NCBI GenBank assembly: GCA_022784645.1
Contig: JALFZG010000062.1
Coordinates: forward strand, 1 to 64,000
Direction: 5' to 3'
Length of the DNA: 64,000 nt
Source of the DNA: Bacteroidales bacterium
Lineage (GTDB): Bacteria > Bacteroidota > Bacteroidia > Bacteroidales > Paludibacteraceae
Shown: positions 1 to 6,820 of the stretch, in pieces
Layout of the letters: the number at the start of each line of letters is the position of its first letter
How positions within the stretch are numbered: position 1 is the stretch's first letter
Notes under the pieces: model-generated
Databases searched by the model: none
The model's input: only the letters and a program-made list of their open reading frames with translations
What the model was told of the DNA's origin: nothing
Translations under genes and position numbers: made by a program

Positions 1-90
1 TATAAATATATATATAAAGGAGAGAATCTAATGAGGGTGGTACCCTTAATTTTTTTAACTGTAATACTGTAATCTGTAATATTTTGCTAT

Positions 91-336
91 TTATACCAAT
101 CCTAAATCGGCTTTAGCATTGGCCAGTTCGGTGAAGATCTCGTTGGCGAATGCGTGCGGATTGAAGTAGCGCGTGAGCTCTACCTTACGCATATACACCA
201 TCAGACGACCATCCGGCGTGAGGTTGATGTTCAGCCGTTTTTCCCACGCCGTTTCACAAGTCAGGGGACAACTGCCCCACAAGTCAGGGGACAACCCATT
301 GCCATGTGCGATTTTTGTAGTACCTTTGCACCGCAA
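91..336 (-). CDS. Doubtful small ORF, possibly a gene remnant
   Basis: This reading frame opens at a TTG and runs about 81 codons. The first 28 or so codons only translate a promoter and an 18-bp direct repeat that lie on the other strand, so they are unlikely to be coding. The last 50 codons (from about position 250 down) have a protein-like composition, with residues such as RLMVYMRKVELTRYF, and could be the 3' end of a lost gene. I do not recognise a family. It may equally be chance. Confidence 0.2.
   Translation of the reverse strand: MRCKGTTKIAHGNGLSPDLWGSCPLTCETAWEKRLNINLTPDGRLMVYMRKVELTRYFNPHAFANEIFTELANAKADLGLV
255..295 (+). repeat. Two direct copies of an 18-bp sequence upstream of a promoter
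   Basis: CACAAGTCAGGGGACAAC occurs at 255-272 and again, unchanged, at 278-295, a period of 23 bp. The second copy stops three bases before the TTG of the -33 box at 299. The position directly upstream of the promoter suggests an activator or repressor site, which is inference. Confidence 0.7.
299..328 (+). promoter_or_regulatory. Bacteroidota-type promoter of the 181-aa protein gene
   Basis: TTG at 299-301 and TACCTTTG at 321-328 are separated by 19 bp, matching the Bacteroidota -33/-7 consensus. It reads into an 11-bp repeat array and then the gene at 547, leaving an untranslated leader of roughly 210 nt. Confidence 0.75.
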
Positions 337-344
337 TTCAAAAT

Positions 345-388
345 CATCGCACGTTCATCGCACTCTCATCGCGTTACCATCGCACACA
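345..388 (+). repeat. Array A: four tandem 11-bp CATCGCA units
   Basis: The units are CATCGCACGTT, CATCGCACTCT, CATCGCGTTAC and CATCGCACACA, exactly 11 bp apart, lying in the transcribed leader about 16 bp after the -7 box. The same four units occur on the minus strand at 39844-39887, and a diverged set occurs at 49644-49687. Eleven bases is close to one helical turn and is not a multiple of three, which argues for a nucleic-acid binding site rather than coding sequence. Confidence 0.85.
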
Positions 389-414
389 CGGGCAGGTGTA
401 AACAACAAGCGAAC

Positions 415-444
415 ATGGTGTTTCCTGAAGATGCAAGTCGATAA
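415..444 (+). CDS. Possible 9-residue leader peptide (MVFPEDASR)
   Basis: ATG at 415 opens nine codons ending in TAA, 27 bp after array A. The second array at 39.8 kb is followed at the same place by a homologous short frame, MVFPADASRVLK. The conservation may only reflect duplicated DNA, and no clear ribosome binding site is visible. Function, if any, is unknown. Confidence 0.25.
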   Translation: MVFPEDASR

Positions 445-546
445 GGAATTGTCATTCTTTTTATTCACCCCTGCGAGGTTTATTCCTAACCCTCTCGTCC
501 CCGCGCCTCGCAGTTATCTATCAGGCGGACATGGAGGGAATTGATT

Positions 547-1092
547 ATGGGTATTGTTCATGGTAATTGGCTCACCGGCACGCACAGTGGCCGCGCCTGC
601 AGGCACGAGAATGTGTACACTCGCGTCAACAAAAAGACCGGGCAGTGCTACTCGGCTCAACTCTGTAACCCCAACCCCTATCGCAACGAGAAGCAGAAGA
701 AGGTCACCACCGCTTTCGCGGTTATCTCCGCAGCTATCTCTGCTTGGATCGCTACCGAGAAGGCGAAGTCCGCTCCGAGCGATGACTTCAAGAAGGTGAA
801 GCTCGCCTTCGACCGCCAGACTCGTTACTCCTCTCTCCGTGGTATGATGATGGCGAAGGGTATGTACAAGGTGGTTGATGGTGCGGTAGTGGTTGACCCC
901 AACGCCAACACCTCTTTCGCCACTGTCTCGGCATCCGTAAAGCTCCCTGATGACTCTGCTAACAGCGACAGCGCACCGGCAGCAGGTGGCAGCGGCAGCG
1001 ACAGCAGCGATAGCGCAACTTCGGGCTCGCAGACTGGCGGCTCTGACAGCGGCAGCGGCGGTAGCTCTGATGGCGACGGCGGATTCGAGTAA
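547..1092 (+). CDS. Conserved-type hypothetical protein with Ser/Gly/Asp-rich tail
   Basis: The protein has 181 residues. I chose ATG at 547, which follows GGAGGGA at 532-538; a TTG at 541 is in frame but less likely. Residues 1-135 form a basic, apparently folded region with GIVHGNWLTGTHSG near the start and a central helix around ISAAISAWIATEKAK. From about residue 136 to the end the chain is almost entirely Ser, Gly, Asp and Ala. There is no signal peptide or membrane segment. I have the impression of similar small proteins in other Bacteroidales accessory regions but cannot name a family. It sits inside a cassette bounded by 11-bp repeats upstream and 9-bp repeats downstream. Confidence 0.75.
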   Translation: MGIVHGNWLTGTHSGRACRHENVYTRVNKKTGQCYSAQLCNPNPYRNEKQKKVTTAFAVISAAISAWIATEKAKSAPSDDFKKVKLAFDRQTRYSSLRGMMMAKGMYKVVDGAVVVDPNANTSFATVSASVKLPDDSANSDSAPAAGGSGSDSSDSATSGSQTGGSDSGSGGSSDGDGGFE

Positions 1093-1290
1093 TCCGTATG
1101 CGCCAAGGCGCTTAAGCGCTAAAGAGCGGGCCAGAAGTCTGCGGTGTTCCAGGGGGAGCGGAGCGGCGGATGGAGGACGGAGATAATATCTCCTGCCAAC
1201 AAACAATACGAGAATCGCAGCAAGCTGCTGCGATATCACTACAAGCGCGCAGCGAAGCGAACGTTACAAACAGTGCAGTAACGTTTGCAA

Positions 1291-1335
1291 AACGTTACAA
1301 ACGTTACAAACGTTACACATTTTAGAGTAAGGATA
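1291..1335 (+). repeat. 9-bp CGTTACAAA repeat element, copy 1
   Basis: Three tandem units CGTTACAAA, CGTTACAAA and CGTTACACA are followed by TTTTAGAGTAAGGATA. Five more copies lie at 39.5-40.6 kb, in both orientations. This copy is downstream of the cassette gene and in the same orientation as array A. Confidence 0.85.
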
Positions 1336-1433
1336 TGGCGCTGCGCGCAGTTCCATTTGCGCTTTGCGCGTTCCAGACGCCTGCGGCTGTTCCAGATGAA
1401 AAATCTTCTTTCTTATTACCGCTAAACGATGAC

Positions 1434-1470
1434 AAAAAAGCGCTCCTTGTCATCACGACAGGGAGCGCTC
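1434..1470 (-). terminator. Intrinsic terminator of the sus-like operon
   Basis: Read on the minus strand, a 12-bp stem (1440-1451 with 1457-1468, one G-U pair, loop of five) is followed by a run of T at 1434-1439. It lies about 120 bp after the esterase stop codon, the last gene of the operon. Confidence 0.85.
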
Positions 1471-1588
1471 ATTGCCTTTCGGCTTATTTACTTTATTATT
1501 CCAAGAAACAGCTTTACAATGCAAAATCAAACTTCATCTACATTGTAAGCAAATTAGATGAATAACCAAAATCTATGTTAGTTATTTA

Positions 1589-3766
1589 CTACATTCGTTG
1601 CCCAAGAGCATTATAAAAACAACCGTTTTTCTCAATAATCAGCATTCCATTCTTCATTCGTTTTTGGGTAGAAACAGAATGGGTATTGCTAATGGATGTT
1701 TCGGCTGGACGGGTAATAATCTTCATGTTTACATTATCTATACCGAAAGATGGTGCTGAGGCGCAGTTGTCGCCAGATGAAACAGAGATCATCCAGCAAA
1801 GAAACAAATCCTTTCCAGCAGCCAAATTGCACGGCATACTACCACTAATAGTGGTCGTTTGAGCCGGAACAACGGCATAACCGGCCGTTGCAGATTCGGC
1901 CGCGTATAGCATCTTGAAATCATCACCTGCGCTGTTCCACACATAACCATTATTACTCCAATAGAGTTGGATAGTAAACCCCGCAGCATTGCTGCCTGAA
2001 CGGTATTTCTCGATATCGTACATCAGCTCAATGCCTACTATATCTTGAGCTGATTTGTTTTCTATATGTGCCATGAGATTGATGGTTCTCGTACCATTTG
2101 CAACGCCGGTAGTCATACCACCGATGGCTCGATCGGTAGAACCCGTAGCCCCAAGATTCCAAATACCATTGTAAGCATTGGAAGCCAAACTCTGACCACC
2201 GATATAGGTAGCAGTATCTACAGCCGCAGCATAACTACCAATCGTTCGTGGACCGGTTGTGTTGCGCTCTATTCGCCATCCTTCCGGAAGGATAGACCCT
2301 CTCTTTATACCCGTCTTGGCATCCTGAGAGGGGTCAACATCATCCCCTCCGAGGCTATCAAAATCCTGAAAATAAGTAGTGTCGGTTTCAGTGAAGACAA
2401 TAGCCGGAAAATCAACAGTCTGCGTAATGGCTTCTCCAGCATTTACAAGTGACTTATACACCACTCCATCATACATTGCTTCTACTTGATACGTTCCTGC
2501 GTTGAGAGCAGTGAGAATGCTATCGGTCATGGAGCCATTATCAGCAGAATAAGAGGCAGCCGTAAGCACTCCGGCGCTCATCCCATTCGTATCCAGTTGA
2601 TGAAGCGAAAAACGAATGGTATGTGCATGATTATCCACTACCTGCTCAAAATGCTGCCACGCATACGAAGCATACCCACGTATGACAGCGGCATCGGCAG
2701 CCGGCAAAGTACTTGGAGCCCAAGTGATGGTGATGGGATCAACGCCAAAAATCGTAGCATATTCCAAGCAGCAAGCGGCATACGTAGCTTTAGTGGTAGG
2801 ATGACGATCGTCTTTATACCATGTAGAGAGAATAGTAGCATCTTGCTCTGAGGCGTATTGATAACATGGCCCTACGGGACATAGCACCACGCCCAACTCT
2901 TGCGCCACTTGAAGATAATTCTGCAAGAAGATTTGGTTAAATTCAGCAAACGGATCGGTGTTATACGCCCAATTGATAGGAAGAATAATCACTACATTCG
3001 GATTGGGGCAATTTTCTCTGATATATTTCACCCAATCACAAACAGACTGACGAAAACCAGCGAAGTTCGTACGCGGTTTAGCAGTCTGCTCTTGGAGAAT
3101 GATATGCGTCCATGCTTCCGTTCGTACCAACATTCGCGCAGAAGGGGTGCCGGCATCGGTGAGTCCTTCGCCCTCATCATAGTGATATTGGAGCGATTTG
3201 CCCAAATTGGTATGGGCAGTCCATTGTGCCGTTTTGCCCATGGCCAGCGCCATCTGATTGAAGATATCATCTTGCCATTCTTGCTCATAATGAATCAGCG
3301 AGTTGTTCATAGAGAGCACTTTTATTTCCTCCGGTTGGCTAGTGAGCAACGTGGCACTTTGCGGCCAAAGGGCAATGCCGGCCAACTCAATAGGTGCATC
3401 TGGCGCTTTCTCGATTAGCACCGAGGGAATAGCAGGATTAAACGTTATCTTTTTACAGATTGTTGTTTCAGCCACAGTCAGATTGCTATTCGAACCCGAT
3501 ACGAGGGTGTAAGCCACTCCAGGGGTAACGAGCCCGCCATCGGCCGCCGCGCCGTAATTGCAAGCCGCTGACCAATTAGCATCGGCAATCTTAAATTGCC
3601 CCGTAAGGGTATAATTCTCTATGGTGTAAGTACCATCAGATTGTAGGGTCATTTCGTCAGCGGGAGCCGCCCCCCAACTGTTGTGTGCACCGCGTACAAA
3701 CACGCCTTGAGCCACTGCACCCAATGCAGACAGCAACCATGCACAAATAAATAATAGTTTCTTCAT
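1589..3766 (-). CDS. Secreted SGNH/GDSL-type esterase with starch-module-like N-terminus and sorting tail
   Basis: The protein has 725 residues with a signal peptide ending near residue 20 (LGAVAQ). Residues 21-118 resemble the beta-sandwich repeats of SusE/SusF-type binding proteins (GVFVRGAHNSWG at the start). Residues 148-345 look like a DUF4886-type SGNH hydrolase: Ser156 in LSMNNSL, HTNLG near 185, QEQ at 225-227, and Asp319 or Asp320 with His322 in DDRHPT. A second beta-rich region covers roughly 465-690. The last 25 residues (LIIEKNGCFYNALGQRM) resemble tails used for type IX secretion or surface attachment. It is the last gene of the starch-type operon, so removal of ester groups from the glucan or a co-occurring glycan is a reasonable inference; the substrate is not known. 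Confidence 0.75.
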   Translation of the reverse strand: MKKLLFICAWLLSALGAVAQGVFVRGAHNSWGAAPADEMTLQSDGTYTIENYTLTGQFKIADANWSAACNYGAAADGGLVTPGVAYTLVSGSNSNLTVAETTICKKITFNPAIPSVLIEKAPDAPIELAGIALWPQSATLLTSQPEEIKVLSMNNSLIHYEQEWQDDIFNQMALAMGKTAQWTAHTNLGKSLQYHYDEGEGLTDAGTPSARMLVRTEAWTHIILQEQTAKPRTNFAGFRQSVCDWVKYIRENCPNPNVVIILPINWAYNTDPFAEFNQIFLQNYLQVAQELGVVLCPVGPCYQYASEQDATILSTWYKDDRHPTTKATYAACCLEYATIFGVDPITITWAPSTLPAADAAVIRGYASYAWQHFEQVVDNHAHTIRFSLHQLDTNGMSAGVLTAASYSADNGSMTDSILTALNAGTYQVEAMYDGVVYKSLVNAGEAITQTVDFPAIVFTETDTTYFQDFDSLGGDDVDPSQDAKTGIKRGSILPEGWRIERNTTGPRTIGSYAAAVDTATYIGGQSLASNAYNGIWNLGATGSTDRAIGGMTTGVANGTRTINLMAHIENKSAQDIVGIELMYDIEKYRSGSNAAGFTIQLYWSNNGYVWNSAGDDFKMLYAAESATAGYAVVPAQTTTISGSMPCNLAAGKDLFLCWMISVSSGDNCASAPSFGIDNVNMKIITRPAETSISNTHSVSTQKRMKNGMLIIEKNGCFYNALGQRM

Positions 3767-3795
3767 ATTGGTATATTTTCTATTTATGGGAGAAG

Positions 3796-5130
3796 TTAGA
3801 GAGTCATATATACTTTATACTCATACGGCTGGAGGGGAAGCACTTTGGGCGTAAGGACGGAATCACCCGTGAGCGCATCGATGCAGTTATAACGTTGCCA
3901 AAGCATCGGGAGAGTTACTTCCTGATTCACACCTGATACATTTACCACCACCAGCGCTTTCTTTTCGCCTTGCGAAAACGTGAACATACCTACTCGTTCG
4001 GTGCTGAAATCCGTACGCGTTCCATAGCGCGCTTCGGCCGTGAGCTGGTAGGCTCGCATCAAACTACAATATGCTTCAAAAACGGCATTATCGCTCGCTG
4101 AAGCACTATCTTTGATAGACGGGAAAGAAAGCAGATGATGGTTGAAGAAATTGATTTGCCCCATCTCGCCTATCTCCTGTGAAGAATAAATCATCGGAAC
4201 GCCCTCGAGGAAAAACGTCAGACAGCTGGCAGCCAGTTCACCCTGCGCGGACACAAACCACCGCGAGGGCGCATTCTCACTGGCAGCATCATGACTGGTC
4301 ACGTTGCGCAAACGCTGCTTCCCTTCGGGGGTAGCGCTCATCTCGCGTTCGCTGGTCGCATAAAGCGCTTGTAAACTCTGCGAGTAGATTTTCTGTACAG
4401 CACCTAAGTAATCCCAACTGTAGAGCCAGTCGAAACCGCTACCATAGTAATCCACCTTACTCGTTTCTGCCAGCATCACCGCATTGGGTTTGACCGAACG
4501 GATAGCGCGGATAGCCTCTGCCCAATAATCAGCAGGAACACCATGCGCATAATCACAGCGAAAACCATCGATATCGGCTTCGCGCATCCAATAGAGGAGC
4601 GCCTCTGTCATGGCATCACGCACAGCCGGTTGCTCATAGTTGAGCGGCACCACATCTTTCCAGTTCACTTCATCGGCCACGGGCGAGGTGTACCATTCGG
4701 GGTGCTGCTCATACCAGGCGTTATCCCAAGCCGTATGGTTTGCAACCCAATCGAGAATAACGAGCATGCCATTCTCATGGCAGGTTTTAACGAGCGAACG
4801 CAAATCATCAATAGTGCCGAACGCAGGGTCAACTACGAAGTAATCTTTTACGCAGTAAGGCGAATTGACGGTCTTGACTGTTCCTCTCGGGTGAATAGGC
4901 ATCAACCATAGCACATTTACTTGCATGCGCCGAAGTGCGGGTACATAGTTTTCTATTGCCTGAAAAGCGTTGGTTTGCGCAAACAGTCGCTCGTTGCATT
5001 CATATACCACATAGGTATTGGCTTTATTGTAAAGGGTAGGCTCATCGCCTTCGATGGGTTTATCTTTCGGCTCGCAGGCAGAAAGCATACCCGATAAGCA
5101 ACAGGCGATCAGCAGAAACAGTTTTTTCAT
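3796..5130 (-). CDS. GH13 alpha-amylase family lipoprotein (SusG-like)
   Basis: This 444-residue protein carries a lipoprotein signal (LSGMLSAC, Cys19) and is expected on the cell surface. The barrel shows the GH13 signatures: DWVANH at 127-132, GFRCDYAHG with nucleophile Asp193, acid/base Glu222 in LAET, and the transition-state Asp281 in TSHDA. It should hydrolyse alpha-1,4 glucan bonds and supply oligosaccharides to the SusC/SusD pair encoded upstream. It is shorter than B. thetaiotaomicron SusG and shows no inserted CBM58-like domain. It lies 30 bp before the esterase gene and 76 bp after the binding-protein gene in the same operon. The family is certain; the exact product pattern is not. 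Confidence 0.93.
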   Translation of the reverse strand: MKKLFLLIACCLSGMLSACEPKDKPIEGDEPTLYNKANTYVVYECNERLFAQTNAFQAIENYVPALRRMQVNVLWLMPIHPRGTVKTVNSPYCVKDYFVVDPAFGTIDDLRSLVKTCHENGMLVILDWVANHTAWDNAWYEQHPEWYTSPVADEVNWKDVVPLNYEQPAVRDAMTEALLYWMREADIDGFRCDYAHGVPADYWAEAIRAIRSVKPNAVMLAETSKVDYYGSGFDWLYSWDYLGAVQKIYSQSLQALYATSEREMSATPEGKQRLRNVTSHDAASENAPSRWFVSAQGELAASCLTFFLEGVPMIYSSQEIGEMGQINFFNHHLLSFPSIKDSASASDNAVFEAYCSLMRAYQLTAEARYGTRTDFSTERVGMFTFSQGEKKALVVVNVSGVNQEVTLPMLWQRYNCIDALTGDSVLTPKVLPLQPYEYKVYMTL

Positions 5131-5206
5131 GATGAATAGTTTTGCCCCCTCTCGGAAAAGAGAGGGAGCTATTAATTATGGGGGGAGTTAGTAATAATCA
5201 GCAGAA

Positions 5207-6814
5207 TTATTTTTTACGAAGTCCCATCGGGGTAGGAACGAGTTCGGAAGTAGCCGTATCGGTAACGCTAAGATAATAGATGGTTTGCTGCGAAGTAGCC
5301 GTTAGGGCGATAGCATCGTATTGCTCTGTACCGAGATCACCGGCTTTGTTATTGATAATGAGGTTGAAATTATCACCTACTAAGCAGGGGATGGTATATG
5401 CATACATCTGTTGGCCAAAGAACATCACCTTCTGCCACTCACGGATATTGCTTCCAGGCCACCCGCCGAAGCACTCAAATGCGCCCCAAGCATATACTGA
5501 AAGAATCTGCTCGCCGGTAGCCAACGTCTCAGTAGCATCAATTATATAAAGCGTCAACATCGCAGAATCAGGCACCACCGGTTCAGGGTCTTCCGTATCA
5601 GAACCGCCTTCATTGCCGCCAGATGAACTACCGCCACCAAAATCATATGTATTGGGGTCGTCAATCTTAATGGCATCTTCTTTATTGCCCGTAGCGATAT
5701 AATAATGCTCAATACCATCAGCAAAAGTCACATTGGCATCGTTGGCTTGATTGCCTGCACCATTATCATTGAAAATCATGTTCTCATTTTTGCCATTATT
5801 GGCAGCACCCATGAGGAAATAATACCAATGCAAACCGGCAAAATCAAACTCGCCATCGGCAACCAGTCCGGGCCATCCAGCCGTCTCACCACCATCGCGA
5901 TCGAGGTTATTGACATCGCCCCACATGTAGAGTGTCATAGCGCCCCAACCGGCTTTGTCAGCTACGAACACGATATCCTGTCCGTCGTGGGCAATCGTTG
6001 GGAACTTCTCCACAGTAGGCCCGCTCCAATCGCCTTCACCAATTGCCACTTCTTTCAGTGCCATATTCACGGTGATGACATACGTGCCTTTGGCGATGGT
6101 TACACAGGGCTCGCCTTCGTTTACGAGCGTCACTACGCTGCCTTCTACGAGCAGATCGTTAGCAGCACCACCCCAGCGGTTAGCGTTGAAATCCGCCCAT
6201 TCACCTTTAGCGGTAGAGAATGCAAAATAGGAGGTCTCTTCCGTAAAAGTCAATTCAGCGCGGAAGATATCCGTACCCACCATCTCCAACTCTATCGGTG
6301 CAGCAGGATCCCAACTGCTACCCTCAATATTGCCGGTGACGTAGAGGTGTTCGTATTCGCCCGGGACGATGGGCTCATCTTCACCCTCCAAACCGGCCCA
6401 GCGGCTCAACGTAAGGATGTAGCGTTCACCCACTTTCGCATCCAGCGTACGCAAGTCGCTGCCGCGAAGCACTTCATAGCCCTGCTTCATGTTGAAGAAA
6501 CGGAATCCGTCAGCAAGCGTCTTGCCCCCTACGAAATCTTCGGGGAAGAGGTAAATACCGAATTTAATATTCGTTTCCTCATGCTTGACAAGCATGTTGT
6601 TTGCGCTGATTTTGTTATCGCAGAAATCGCCTACTACATATATCTCGTCCGTAGGTGAGGTGCTCGATGGTACGACTACCTCAAGGAGGATGGCATTCGC
6701 CCTTGTTTCAAAGTGAATGTTCTCATATTCAAACACCAACTCTTCCTGTTTGCATCCCATGAAGAACACCGGGAGCATCATCAATATGCTAAATAATATC
6801 TTTTTCATAATCAA
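5207..6814 (-). CDS. SusE/SusF-like surface starch-binding lipoprotein
   Basis: The protein has 535 residues with lipobox FFMGC (Cys21, or Cys19 from the second Met). An N-terminal Ig-like region covers about 30-140, followed by SusE/F-type sandwiches. Two CBM26-like segments each combine an aromatic MTLYMWG or LSVYAWG strand with a GWPG turn, near residues 285-375 and 430-520. A Gly/Ser/Glu-rich linker around 395-415 (GGGSSSGGNEGG) separates them. It most likely holds starch at the cell surface next to SusD and takes no part in catalysis. It starts 6 bp after the SusD stop, typical of susD-susE spacing. Whether it is closer to SusE or SusF cannot be decided here. Confidence 0.87.
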   Translation of the reverse strand: MIMKKILFSILMMLPVFFMGCKQEELVFEYENIHFETRANAILLEVVVPSSTSPTDEIYVVGDFCDNKISANNMLVKHEETNIKFGIYLFPEDFVGGKTLADGFRFFNMKQGYEVLRGSDLRTLDAKVGERYILTLSRWAGLEGEDEPIVPGEYEHLYVTGNIEGSSWDPAAPIELEMVGTDIFRAELTFTEETSYFAFSTAKGEWADFNANRWGGAANDLLVEGSVVTLVNEGEPCVTIAKGTYVITVNMALKEVAIGEGDWSGPTVEKFPTIAHDGQDIVFVADKAGWGAMTLYMWGDVNNLDRDGGETAGWPGLVADGEFDFAGLHWYYFLMGAANNGKNENMIFNDNGAGNQANDANVTFADGIEHYYIATGNKEDAIKIDDPNTYDFGGGSSSGGNEGGSDTEDPEPVVPDSAMLTLYIIDATETLATGEQILSVYAWGAFECFGGWPGSNIREWQKVMFFGQQMYAYTIPCLVGDNFNLIINNKAGDLGTEQYDAIALTATSQQTIYYLSVTDTATSELVPTPMGLRKK

Positions 6815-6820
6815 CAGGAT

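Larger units (their letters stand above)
1093..1588. other. Gene-free stretch with hairpin, 9-bp repeats and terminator
   Basis: Between the 181-aa gene and the end of the esterase gene there is no convincing gene. It holds a perfect hairpin at 1214-1234 (ATCGCAGCA, loop AGC, TGCTGCGAT) without a T-tract, the 9-bp repeat element at 1291-1335, several scattered GTTCCA motifs, and the terminator of the minus-strand operon at 1434-1470. Confidence 0.6.

Noticed and set aside
345-388. CATCGCA arrays as CRISPR
   Set aside because: Unit and spacer are far too short (11 bp in total) and no cas genes are present.
1335-1565. 76-codon plus-strand frame
   Set aside because: It runs through the operon terminator and repeated GTTCCA motifs and has no plausible protein features.
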